From: [Actinomadura] parvosata subsp. kistnae
Lineage (GTDB): Bacteria > Actinomycetota > Actinomycetes > Streptosporangiales > Streptosporangiaceae
Assembly (NCBI RefSeq): GCF_900323885.1
Contig: NZ_OOHJ01000018.1
Span: 496,001-560,000, forward strand
Reading direction: 5' to 3'
DNA length: 64,000 bases
This document shows positions 1 to 7,940 of the stretch, piece by piece. The translations under genes were made by a program, and so were the position numbers. The notes under the pieces were generated by a model, which searched no databases, was not told the DNA's origin, and worked only from the letters and a program-made list of their open reading frames with translations. Each line of letters starts with the position of its first letter. The first letter of the stretch is position 1.

Positions 1-2427
1 CCGGGATGGGAGCTGCTGCGTGACCTGGTGAGCGAGCCCGCACGCGCCGTCGCGTTGCGGAACTCCATCGTTGCGGAACTCGCCGCGGGCGTGGTCGTCG
101 CGGACGCAGACCTCGGCAAGGCCCACCTCGCTCTGGAAAAGCAGGGCTGCTGGTCGATCGCCCACGTCACCGTATGCTCCGCGACCCAGATGCAGCAGGC
201 GTTGAATGCGGCTGCCCCTGAATGGTCGGCGGTGCCCAGTGACCCGGCGTTGTACGATCCGGCCGCGGCGGAACATGCGCGGGCAGAACGTGAACGCCGG
301 CGCCATGAGCAGGAACGGCGAATCGCCGAACTCCACGAGCAGACACAGGCGGACCGAACGCTGCTGGAGGTGCTGGAATCCCTGCTGCGCGACTGCCCAA
401 CCGGTTACCTGCACACCTTGGAGATCAGGGCCGAGGAATGCCGGCAGGCCATCGACATGATCGACAGCACCGACGCAACACTTGGTTCTCAGATCGACGA
501 ACTCGAAGCCCATGACCTCGCGGACGCGGCCACAGAGCAACGGCTGTCCGACAATCTCAACCTGCTCGCGAGCAGAATCGAGCGCCTGACAGCCCTCGTC
601 GCCAAGGTCTCAACACTGCAGGAACTCAAGCGAGACATCGAACAACGAGACCGGGACGTCCGGGCGTACACGCGGGTCGCCGACGAAGCCACCACTCTCG
701 CGAACGAGTGGCGCAAGACCGAGCGCGCCGCTGAACGAGAAGCCGCCGAGCACAGATCCAACAAGGAACGATACGAACGTGAAGGCCGCGCGATCTCCAT
801 GCTCGATGCGGGCCGCAAGGACGTCGCCACCCCGACGGACGACCCCCTGTCCATGCTGACGAGCCGTTTCAACGATCTCGACATTCAATGGCATGCTGTG
901 GCAGCGCAATCCGTGCTCGCAGAACGGCTAACGGGGCTCATCAGTCGCGCCGAACGCGCCGAACAGGCGCTCGTGGGATATCCGGAGGCCATTCGCGAAC
1001 GTGCGGCGTCGTTGCTCGAAACGGGCGATGGGCAGGATCCTGAACGGCGTGCCATCGCGCGACGCCGATCCCGGGAGAAGGCCGATCAGGCCCAGCAGGG
1101 GTTGAGCCGTGCCATTCTCCAGCTCGAACAGGCGCGCAAAGAGGTCACTGAGCGGACGCCGCGCGACAGGCTGCGGCACGCCCAGCTCGACGTCGAGCCC
1201 GCAGGCGAAGCCGAGGCGCGGGAGCTCGCCGCGATACAGGCGGCGACTGCGACCGACATGAGTGGACAAGTGACCGCTCTGAACAGGGAGGCCGACGACG
1301 CGGTCTCAGCCGCGAGCGAGGCGGACACCGCGGCGCAGGTGCTCGCACAGCGCGCGCATCGTCTCACCGACACTGCCGCGCCGGCCGACGTGGTGGATGG
1401 AGTGGCAGCGTTCGACGGCGACGATGCGCGGGCCGAGTCGGAGACACGGGCGGTACTCGGTCGCCTGGCCTCTACCGCGGAGATCGTAACCGTAGCGAGG
1501 ATCAAGACGAACGAAGCCATCGACGCTGTGCGCAGGCTGGCGTCGGAGGGCAGGTTCTCCGGAATCCCCGATGCGATCAGAGATCGATTCACCGGTGACG
1601 ATCCTGAAACGCTCGGCGAGCGTGCCGCCGTCCGCGCCGAAGAGATGCGGGCGCGTCGCACCACCATAGACGGCCAGCTCGCCGACATCGGACGCGATCA
1701 GCGGCTCGTCGTGGTGGAGATCGCCGCACTAGTTCAGGACGTGCTCGCGAACCTGGAGTCCGCAAACCGGCACTCTAAACTGCCCGGGACCCTGGGCGGA
1801 TGGGCCGATCAGCACTTCCTCCGAATCCGGTTCGCCCGCCCCAGCAGCGAGGAGGACCTGCACGCACGAATTGACGCGGTCGTTGACCGGATCGTGGTCG
1901 AGAAGTCGAAACCCGAGGGTTTCGCGCTCCTCAAGCGATGTGTCCACGAAGCTGTGGCACCACGCGGGTTCACCGTCAAAGTACTAAAACCCAACAGCGA
2001 TCTGGCGGTCGAACCGGTCGACGTGACCCGCCTCGGCAAGTTTTCCGGCGGCGAGAAGCTGACCGTGTGCGTCGCGCTCTACTGCACACTCGCCCGGCTG
2101 CGCGCCGTCAACCGGGGCAGAGGAAGGGCAGCGCTCGGCGGCACCCTCGTGTTGGACAATCCGCTGGGCACCGCGAGCCACGTGGCGCTCCTGCGGCTGC
2201 AGCGCGAGGTGGCGACCGCTCATGGCGTGCAACTCATCTACACCACCGGAGTGGAGGACCTCGGCGCCGTCGGCCAATTCCCGAACGTGCTGCGAATGCG
2301 CAACGCACCAGGAACACTCCGTACGCGGAGGTACGTCGTCCTGGAGGAACGCTTCGGATCCGCGGTGGAGGGCATCACCGGCGTCCGCCTGACACGTGAT
2401 GAGACGACGGACGGCGCTGCATCATGA
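1..2427 (+). CDS. SMC/JetC-like coiled-coil ATPase, 5'-truncated by window edge
   Basis: The frame is open to base 1, so the GTG at 28 is probably internal and the N-terminal half with the Walker A motif lies outside the window. The visible 808 codons are rich in E, R, A, Q and L with long coiled-coil stretches (about residues 90-250 and 330-560). A C-terminal ABC head follows: signature FSGGEKL near residue 680 and a Walker B-like LVLDNPLG (Asp at 2155-2157) where the usual catalytic Glu is Asn. This is the layout of SMC/MukB/Rad50-type ATPases. The next gene overlaps the stop (ATGA) and looks like a TOPRIM nuclease, the pairing found in Wadjet (JetC-JetD) plasmid-defence systems. JetA and JetB would be upstream, unseen. 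GC is lower than in the rest of the window (hand counts about 57-60 percent), suggesting transfer. The alternative is a generic SMC-like protein of another defence family. Confidence 0.6.
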   Translation, partial: PGWELLRDLVSEPARAVALRNSIVAELAAGVVVADADLGKAHLALEKQGCWSIAHVTVCSATQMQQALNAAAPEWSAVPSDPALYDPAAAEHARAERERRRHEQERRIAELHEQTQADRTLLEVLESLLRDCPTGYLHTLEIRAEECRQAIDMIDSTDATLGSQIDELEAHDLADAATEQRLSDNLNLLASRIERLTALVAKVSTLQELKRDIEQRDRDVRAYTRVADEATTLANEWRKTERAAEREAAEHRSNKERYEREGRAISMLDAGRKDVATPTDDPLSMLTSRFNDLDIQWHAVAAQSVLAERLTGLISRAERAEQALVGYPEAIRERAASLLETGDGQDPERRAIARRRSREKADQAQQGLSRAILQLEQARKEVTERTPRDRLRHAQLDVEPAGEAEARELAAIQAATATDMSGQVTALNREADDAVSAASEADTAAQVLAQRAHRLTDTAAPADVVDGVAAFDGDDARAESETRAVLGRLASTAEIVTVARIKTNEAIDAVRRLASEGRFSGIPDAIRDRFTGDDPETLGERAAVRAEEMRARRTTIDGQLADIGRDQRLVVVEIAALVQDVLANLESANRHSKLPGTLGGWADQHFLRIRFARPSSEEDLHARIDAVVDRIVVEKSKPEGFALLKRCVHEAVAPRGFTVKVLKPNSDLAVEPVDVTRLGKFSGGEKLTVCVALYCTLARLRAVNRGRGRAALGGTLVLDNPLGTASHVALLRLQREVATAHGVQLIYTTGVEDLGAVGQFPNVLRMRNAPGTLRTRRYVVLEERFGSAVEGITGVRLTRDETTDGAAS

Positions 2428-3476
2428 AGCTGAGCTCCCTAGCCCAACATCTCGCCGAACAGGTCACGACATCACCGCGACAGAAGATCGAGATCGAGAC
2501 GCTGTACGACGCGGCGGTCGCATTCGATCGGCGCCTGGCGACGGCGCCGACCGCACGTGCCGAGATCCACCACGCGCTGAACGAGCTGGCCGTTGCCGGG
2601 TCGGTGATATTCCCAAGCACCTCCCGGCATTTCGACACGCGAGACGCGCCCCCCCTGCCGCTCTGGGTCCGCCGCCCTCCTCGCGAACGGGTCGTGCGCG
2701 AGGCGAGGGCCGTACGAGTGTGGCCACCCGCGCTCGAATCCGCCGGACGGATCGCAACCAGGCACGACGAGTTCAGCGTGCTCGAGACGGTGGCCGCCTT
2801 TCTTCGCAACGGAGGGGCGGCGAGGCCGAGCGTGCCGATGAGAGAACGGTCCTTGGAGCTGTTCGGCGATGAGAAACGGCTTGATGGGCTTGTGACGAAC
2901 CGGCTATTCGTCTCAGGGGCGCTGACCCTCGAACTGCTGCGTTGTCACCCGGTGCCCATCCCGTTCGTCTCCCAATGGGTTCCTGGGCGCCCCGACCCCC
3001 GTGGTACGGCACTGCTGATCGCGGAGAACCACCACACCTACACCTCACTTCTGGAGGCCACTCGGCGCCACGCTGCCGCAGGTCCGGGACGGCATGTGGG
3101 CTACGGTACCGGTAACCAGTTCCCATCGGCGGTGTTGTCGGTACCGCTGCTGTCCCCGAGACCCGACCGGATCGTCTACTTCGGCGACGTGGATCTGCAA
3201 GGACTGCAGATCCCCGCAGCGGCCTACGCCAGCGCCGTCCTCGCCGGCCTCCCCGCGGTTGTGCCGGCACTTCCGCTCTACGAACTGCTCTTCGAGGCAG
3301 GCCACGAACGGCCTGCTGTGCCCATTCCAGCGGACTCGGCTGCGCGCGTGTCGGCGTGGCTCGGCCCGCTCGCCGGACGAGCCAGGAACGTGCTGGTCAG
3401 TGGCATCCGGCTTCCGCAGGAAGCGGTTGGGTACGAGCTGCTGTCGACTCGTCCGGACGTGCTCGACAGGGTTTAG
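2424..3476 (+). CDS. JetD-like TOPRIM-domain nuclease (Wadjet-type partner)
   Basis: A 350-residue protein whose ATG overlaps the stop of the SMC-like gene, implying translational coupling. The N-terminal half (1-190) is helical and basic. The C-terminal half carries the acidic residues expected of a TOPRIM fold: Glu201 in LIAENHHTY, and an Asp-x-Asp at 255/257 in YFGDVDLQGLQ. JetD and DUF2220 proteins have comparable E...DxD motifs, followed by a conserved Gln-Glu segment, here LPQEAVGYELL near residue 333. In Wadjet, JetD is the nuclease that cuts plasmid DNA extruded by the JetABC motor. Retention of all visible acidic residues suggests it is catalytically intact. Family assignment rests on recalled motifs and gene order, not a search; another TOPRIM/DUF2399-type partner of an SMC is possible. 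Confidence 0.62.
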   Translation: MKLSSLAQHLAEQVTTSPRQKIEIETLYDAAVAFDRRLATAPTARAEIHHALNELAVAGSVIFPSTSRHFDTRDAPPLPLWVRRPPRERVVREARAVRVWPPALESAGRIATRHDEFSVLETVAAFLRNGGAARPSVPMRERSLELFGDEKRLDGLVTNRLFVSGALTLELLRCHPVPIPFVSQWVPGRPDPRGTALLIAENHHTYTSLLEATRRHAAAGPGRHVGYGTGNQFPSAVLSVPLLSPRPDRIVYFGDVDLQGLQIPAAAYASAVLAGLPAVVPALPLYELLFEAGHERPAVPIPADSAARVSAWLGPLAGRARNVLVSGIRLPQEAVGYELLSTRPDVLDRV

Positions 3477-3793
3477 GAGTGTCCTTAAGATCTTGGTGGG
3501 TGGATCGGTGTGAGGTGGCTCGTCCGCCGTCTTGGCCTACCCCACGGCCACGACCACCCTCTCGTCCCTGAAACTGCTCCGCCGAACCGATCGTGACAAG
3601 GAGATCGAATCCTGGTGATACGGCACCAGTTGACCGCACTGCAGCGGCAGGTGACCAGCCCGCGTTCACGCCGACTGATCGGTTCCTTTCGGCTTGAGCT
3701 TCCCCGACACTTGACCTGAGGCCATCCCTGATCGAGTGCGAGCCCTGGCTGGCGCGTCTGTCGTAGCACACCGTGGAGGTGGAGGTGGGACAG
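3477..3793 (+). mobile_element. Decayed IS transposase fragment in the gap before the integrase
   Basis: This 317-bp gap has no intact gene. Reading 3532-3612 in frame gives a peptide containing SSLKLLRRTDRDKEIE; after restoring one lost base near 3613 it continues ILVIRHQLTALQRQV. That resembles the N-terminus of common actinobacterial IS transposases with an integrase-core (rve) domain, which carry RDKxxEILxLRHQLxVLxRQ. Homology fades by about 3716. The fragment lacks the DDE catalytic domain and is frameshifted, so it is dead. It marks past IS activity between the Wadjet-like genes and the integrase. A GGAGGTGGAGG-type ribosome-binding sequence for the integrase lies at the right end (about 3775-3790). 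Confidence 0.5.
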
Positions 3794-5084
3794 ATGCCAA
3801 AGACTCGTGTGCAGGTCAGCAGGCGATGCAGCTGCGTGGATACGGAAACAGGACGTCAGCGAGGCGTGACGTGTCCGCGGCTGCCGGTAGATGACGATCA
3901 CGGCAGCTGGTACTTCGTGGTGCAGGTACGCGGCCTGGACAGCTAGCGGCAGCGTATCCGCCAAGGTGGTTACGCCGATCCCGAGGAAGCGCAGGCGACA
4001 GGCCGGGCTTTGGCCACTGCCCACCGCGACGGCGCAGGAGCCGGATGCACCGTCGGTGAGTGGCTGGCACGCTGGCTGGCCACCAAGGACGCTCTGCGTC
4101 CGTCGACCCGGCAGGGCTACGCCACCCATATCCGCCTCTACCTCATCCCGCAGCTGGGACGGATCCTGCTCCACCAACTGACCTCGCGCGATGTCAACGG
4201 ACTGCTCGCGACGCTGGCGTCCCGTCCCTCGCCGACCGGCCGCCGGTTGTCGCCCGCGACCGTGGTGCGGATCCACGCCACCTTGCGGACCGCGCTGAAC
4301 GCGGCGGTGCGCGCCCGGCTGATGCCCATCAACCCGGCCAACGGAGCGGCGCTGCCCCGGCCGCGCCGACCGCATCCGGTCGTCTGGACCGCCGTGCGGA
4401 CGGCCCGCTGGCGACAAACGGGAGAACGCCCAGTGGTAGCGGTCTGGACCGAACAACAGCTCGCGGCGTTCCTGGCCGGCGTCGCGCAGGACAGCCTGTA
4501 TGCCGCGTGGTGGCTGGCCGCGCTGCGCGGGCTGCGCCGCGGTGAGCTGGCCGGGCTGCGCTGGACGGACGTCGACCTGCAGGCCGCAGAGCTGACGGTG
4601 GCGCAGCAGCGGGTGCACGCCGACGGTCAGGTCGTGGTCGGACCGCCGAAGAGTGCCGCCGGCTGCCGGGTGGTCGCCCTGGAGGCGGAGACCGTGCGGG
4701 TGCTGAGCCGGCACCGCGAGCGGCAGGAGAAGCTGAGCGCGGCGGCAGGCACCCGCTGGCGGGACTCGGGATACGTGTTCACCACCACGGGCGGCGCGCC
4801 GGTACGGCCCGGACTACCTCACCGGCCGGTTCCGCCGCCTGGTCGCGGCCTCCGGACAACCGCCGGTCCGGCTGCACGACCTGCGCCATGGTGCCGCCAC
4901 TCTGGCGCTGGCCGCGCGCATCGATCTGAAGGTGGTGCAGGCGATGCTGGGGCATGCCAGCATCGTGCTGACCGCCGACACCTAAGTCTCGGTGCTGCCA
5001 GAGGTGGCCCATCACGCCGCCCGAGAAACGGCCCGGCTGGTGCTGACCGCTGCGTCCGCGCTGGGGCGGCCGCTGGGCAGCTGA
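3794..5084 (+). pseudogene. Tyrosine site-specific integrase, three inactivating lesions
   Basis: ATG at 3794 follows a purine-rich RBS. The reading frame gives an actinobacterial integrative-element integrase: N-terminal Arm-type domain (SWYFVVQVRGLD), core-binding domain (TVGEWLARWLATK), and catalytic domain with Arg (LRRGELAGLRW), Lys region (PPKSAAGCR), HDLRH and LGHAS. Three lesions break it: an in-frame TAG at 3944-3946; one extra C in the run 4808-4810, after which the frame must shift to read DYLTGRFRRL and HDLRHGAATLAL; and TAA at 4983-4985 exactly where DTY of the active site should supply the nucleophilic tyrosine. The corrected frame ends at 5084, about 75 bp from the 3' end of tRNA-Arg, the usual attachment-site arrangement. 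The element can no longer excise with its own enzyme. Confidence 0.9.
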
Positions 5085-5157
5085 CTCAGCTTTGCCTCAT
5101 ATTTGCCCCATGCCGCGCCAGGGCGCAGGCGCGGCCGGAGTTTCCGCTGGTGAAAAG

Positions 5158-5231
5158 CGCGCCCTGTAGGATTCGAACCTACGACCTACGGATTAGAAGT
5201 CCGGTGCTCTATCCAGCTGAGCTAAGGGCGC
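5158..5231 (-). tRNA. tRNA-Arg (anticodon TCT)
   Basis: Read on the minus strand, the gene starts at 5231 with acceptor strand GCGCCCT pairing with AGGGCGC (plus-strand 5159-5165). A D-arm GCTC/GAGC, an anticodon loop CTTCTAA (TCT, arginine AGA codons) and a T-arm GTAGG-TTCGAAT-CCTAC follow. The discriminator base is G. The first anticodon-stem pair appears mismatched (C27/T43). No CCA is encoded. The 3' end faces the broken integrase, so it is the likely attB of the island that extends leftwards. No second copy of the tRNA 3' end was found inside the window, so the other attachment site must lie outside. Confidence 0.93.
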
Positions 5232-5285
5232 TCCCGCCTTATTGTGCATGATCCGGCGACATGTCACGCACATGTTTTCCCCGTG

Positions 5286-6023
5286 TCAGTCTGTCAACCC
5301 GATCACACCCCACATGAACAGGGCTCCCAGCACGGTGGCGGTCAGTGTCCAGCCGGTGGCCCGTCTTGGCGTGTGGGCCTCAGGGAGGATATCGGACGTG
5401 GCGAGGTAGAGGAGGAATCCGGCGAAAAGGCCGAGGTAGGCGCCTAGGGCGGGGTCGGGGATGGGGAGGAGGGAGGTGAGGGTGGCGCCGGCTATGGGGG
5501 CGAGGGCGTCGAGGGTGAGGAGGGTGAGGGCGCGGCGGCGGGCGTTGCCGTAGAGGGAGGTGAGCGTGTAGGTGTTGAAGCCGTCCGTGAAGTCGTGAGC
5601 GATGACGCCTATTGCCACGGCCACCGCCAGGGAGGGGTTCGTCTGGTAAGCGGCGCCGATGGCGGAGCCGTCCAGGAAGCTGTGGAGGACGAGGGCCGAG
5701 GCGGCGGTGAGGCCGACGTTCGCCCGGGCGTGTCGGTGGGTGGCGTAGTCGGTCTCGTGGGCGTCGTGCATGCCCAGTGAGCGCTCCACGACGTGGATGG
5801 TGAGGAAGGCCAGGGCGAGCGTGAGCATGGGCAGGGGGACGCCGTGCACGTACGGCAGGCTCAGCGCCAGCGCCTCCGGGAGGAGGTCGAAGGCGACGAC
5901 GCCCAGCATGACGCCGGCCGCGAAGCCCAGCACGAGGTGGCGGCGGCGGCCGATGCGGTCGGCGACGAGCCCGCCGAGCAGCGTCATCACGAACGCCGCC
6001 AGCGACAGCAGGATCGGCATGAA
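5286..6023 (-). CDS. ZIP family divalent metal transporter
   Basis: A 245-residue membrane protein if started at the ATG at 6023 (MPILLSLAAF), which places the first membrane segment at the N-terminus; the longer open frame to 6089 adds a Pro/Gly-rich stretch unlike a signal. About eight hydrophobic segments are visible. A histidine-containing loop (HDAHETDYATHRHA, near residues 95-110) sits between segments 3 and 4. The ZIP core motifs are recognisable: HSFLDGSAIG in TM4 and HDFTDGFNT in TM5, with the His/Asp residues used for zinc or other divalent cations. It probably imports zinc, iron or manganese into the cytoplasm. It stands alone between tRNA-Arg and the divergent kinase-like gene. 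Metal specificity cannot be read from the sequence. Confidence 0.85.
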   Translation of the reverse strand, partial: FMPILLSLAAFVMTLLGGLVADRIGRRRHLVLGFAAGVMLGVVAFDLLPEALALSLPYVHGVPLPMLTLALAFLTIHVVERSLGMHDAHETDYATHRHARANVGLTAASALVLHSFLDGSAIGAAYQTNPSLAVAVAIGVIAHDFTDGFNTYTLTSLYGNARRRALTLLTLDALAPIAGATLTSLLPIPDPALGAYLGLFAGFLLYLATSDILPEAHTPRRATGWTLTATVLGALFMWGVIGLTD

Positions 6024-6096
6024 GCCGCAGGCTAGCGGGCCTGGGCCGGCGCGTGCTGAGTTGGAAAAGGCCAGGCGGGGGCGGGGCAAATGGGTC

Positions 6097-6110
6097 TAAG
6101 CTGTCTGGGC
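6097..6110 (+). promoter_or_regulatory. Putative leaderless -10 element
   Basis: TAAGCT at 6097-6102 lies 8 bases before the ATG at 6111, with no Shine-Dalgarno sequence, the usual geometry of a leaderless actinobacterial mRNA. It favours 6111 over the ATG at 6090 as start of the phosphotransferase-like gene. Confidence 0.4.
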
Positions 6111-6913
6111 ATGGTCGCGACGCTCCTGCATGAGATTCCGCTGCAGGGCGGGGACGTGACAGACGGGGTGGTGCGTGTCGGTGACACCGTGCGCAGACCG
6201 GCCAGTAGGTCCACGCCCGCCGTGCACGCCCTGCTCAGACACCTTGAGGCCGCCGGGTTCGACGGGGCGCCGAGGGTGGTGGGGATGGATGAGTTCGGGC
6301 GCGAGATTCTCACCTATCTTCCCGGTACGACCGGGCTCCGGCTGGAGAGCGTGACCGATGAGGCGCTGGCGGAGCTTGCCGGGTTGTTGCGGCGCTTTCA
6401 TGATGCGACGGCCGGGTTCCCGCTGGCGGATGTGGGGTGGGAAGGGGGTCGAACGATGATCGGCCTCCTGAGGTGATCGGGCATTGTGATTTAACGCCGG
6501 AGAATGTGATTTTTCGGCGGGGCACGGAGGGTGGCGGCGAACCCGGGCCGTACGCGTTCATTGACTTTGATCTTGCTCGGCCGACCACCCGGCTCTTCGA
6601 CATCGTGACCACTCTGCGGCACTGGGCGCCCATTTCCGATCCCGTCGATCGGGCTCCGCTCCTGCGCGGCGTGGAGGTGGGGGCGCGGTTGCGGTTGTTC
6701 TGCGACGCGTACGGGGTGCCGCCGCGCGATCGCCGACGGCTGCTCGAACTTGCCCGGCTTCGGTTCCACCGCTCCTACACGGTCATGCGCACCCGCGCCA
6801 CGGCCGGTGGCAACTGGGCCAAGATGTGGGCGGGCGGTGCCGGTGAGCGCATCCGGCGGGCCGCCGCGTGGCTGGATGTGCACGAAGATGAGCTTCATGC
6901 CCATTTGGTATGA
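6111..6913 (+). pseudogene. Aminoglycoside phosphotransferase (APH)-family kinase, frameshifted
   Basis: Two overlapping frames together encode one APH-fold kinase. The first (to a TGA at about 6474) ends in RRFHDATAGFPLADVGWEGG. The second, read from about 6440, continues SNDDRPPEVIGHCDLTPENVIF and runs to 6913. The catalytic loop HCDLTPENV (HxDxxxxN) and the metal-binding FIDFDLARP are both intact in the second frame. The change of frame falls in a run of G at about 6440-6445 and is explained by one missing G. It could be real decay, a phase-variable homopolymer, or a sequencing error. Intact members phosphorylate aminoglycosides, choline, homoserine or similar small molecules; substrate is unknown here. 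The 3' end overlaps the start of cobD by about 26 bases. Confidence 0.72.
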
Positions 6914-7940
6914 CCCTCTGGGGCTTGCCCTCGGCGTGGCCCTCGACCGGCTCCTCGCCGACCCGCAGAGCCCCGCACACCCGGTCGCAGTGTTCGGGCG
7001 GGGCGCGGCGCGGCTGGAGCAGGCCCTGTACGCGGACGGCAAAGCCCCCGGCGTGCTGCACGTCGCCGTCTGCGTCGGTGGCGCGGCCACGCTCGGCGTA
7101 CTCGCCGGGCGCGCCGCCTCCCGCAGCAGAGTCCTCCGTACGTCCCTCACCGCCCTGACCACCTGGGCCGTGCTCGGCGGCACCACGCTGGCCAGGGAGG
7201 GCGCCTACATGGCCGATGCCCTCCAGCACGATGATCTGGAACGTGCCCGCGCACGCCTCCCCCACCTGTGCGGCCGGGACCCCAGCCGGCTGGAGGCGCC
7301 CGAACTGGCCCGGGCCACCGTCGAGTCGCTCGCCGAGAACACCTCCGACGCCGTCGTCGCACCCCTGTTCTGGGGCGCGGTGGCGGGGGTGCCGGGGATG
7401 CTGGCGTACCGGGCGATCAACACCCTGGACGCCATGATCGGGCACCGTTCGCCCCGCTACGAGCGGTTCGGGTGGGCCGCCGCGCGGCTCGACGACGTGG
7501 CCAACTACGTGCCGGCGCGGCTCACCGGCGTCCTCACCGTCCTGACCGCACCCGATCCGGGCCGCGCGCGGGCGATTTTGCGTCGGGACGGTCACCGCCA
7601 TCCCAGCCCGAACGCCGGGCGGTGCGAGGCGGCGTTCGGGGGCGGCCTCGGGGTCACGCTCGGGGGGAAGAACGTCTACGGGGGGCGGGTCGAGGAGCGG
7701 CCGACCATGGGTGATGGGCCGCCGCCCGGGGTCGAGGACATTCCTCGCGCGGTACGGCTGACGCGTGCCGTCAGCCTCGCGGCCGCCGGGGTGGCGGTGG
7801 TGACGGCTGCCGGCATGGCGAGGATGAAGGCGTCAGGCGTGGCGGGGATGGCAGGAGTGGCCGCCGGTGTGGCGGGAGTGGCGGGGCTGGCCGCATCGGC
7901 CTGGCTCCGCACCCGCGCCGCCACCGCCTCCCGGCCGTGA
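6888..7940 (+). CDS. cobD: Adenosylcobinamide-phosphate synthase CobD/CbiB
   Basis: Membrane enzyme of adenosylcobalamin biosynthesis that attaches the aminopropanol arm to adenosylcobyric acid. Recognisable family blocks are LALGVALDRLLADP near the N-terminus, ATVESLAENTSDAVVAPLFW near residues 145-165, YRAINTLDAMIGHR, and RRDGHRHPSPNAGRCEAAFGG. Two in-frame ATGs, at 6888 and 6897, are possible starts; both lie within the preceding kinase-like gene, suggesting coupled translation. The enzyme would be about 350 residues, a little longer than usual because of a C-terminal Ala/Gly/Val-rich tail (about 300-345). No other cobalamin gene and no cobalamin riboswitch is visible nearby. The extreme 3' end is partly repeated 58 bp downstream, at the start of the repeat tract. 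Confidence 0.88.
   Translation: MSFMPIWYDPLGLALGVALDRLLADPQSPAHPVAVFGRGAARLEQALYADGKAPGVLHVAVCVGGAATLGVLAGRAASRSRVLRTSLTALTTWAVLGGTTLAREGAYMADALQHDDLERARARLPHLCGRDPSRLEAPELARATVESLAENTSDAVVAPLFWGAVAGVPGMLAYRAINTLDAMIGHRSPRYERFGWAAARLDDVANYVPARLTGVLTVLTAPDPGRARAILRRDGHRHPSPNAGRCEAAFGGGLGVTLGGKNVYGGRVEERPTMGDGPPPGVEDIPRAVRLTRAVSLAAAGVAVVTAAGMARMKASGVAGMAGVAAGVAGVAGLAASAWLRTRAATASRP

Noticed and set aside
5158..5231. A second attachment site (tRNA 3' end duplicate) inside the window
   Set aside because: I looked left of the tRNA for a copy of its 3' end and saw none; the other end of the island is probably outside.
5085..5251. C-terminal extension of the integrase frame through the tRNA
   Set aside because: It is translation of the tRNA antisense in the wrong frame after the frameshift.
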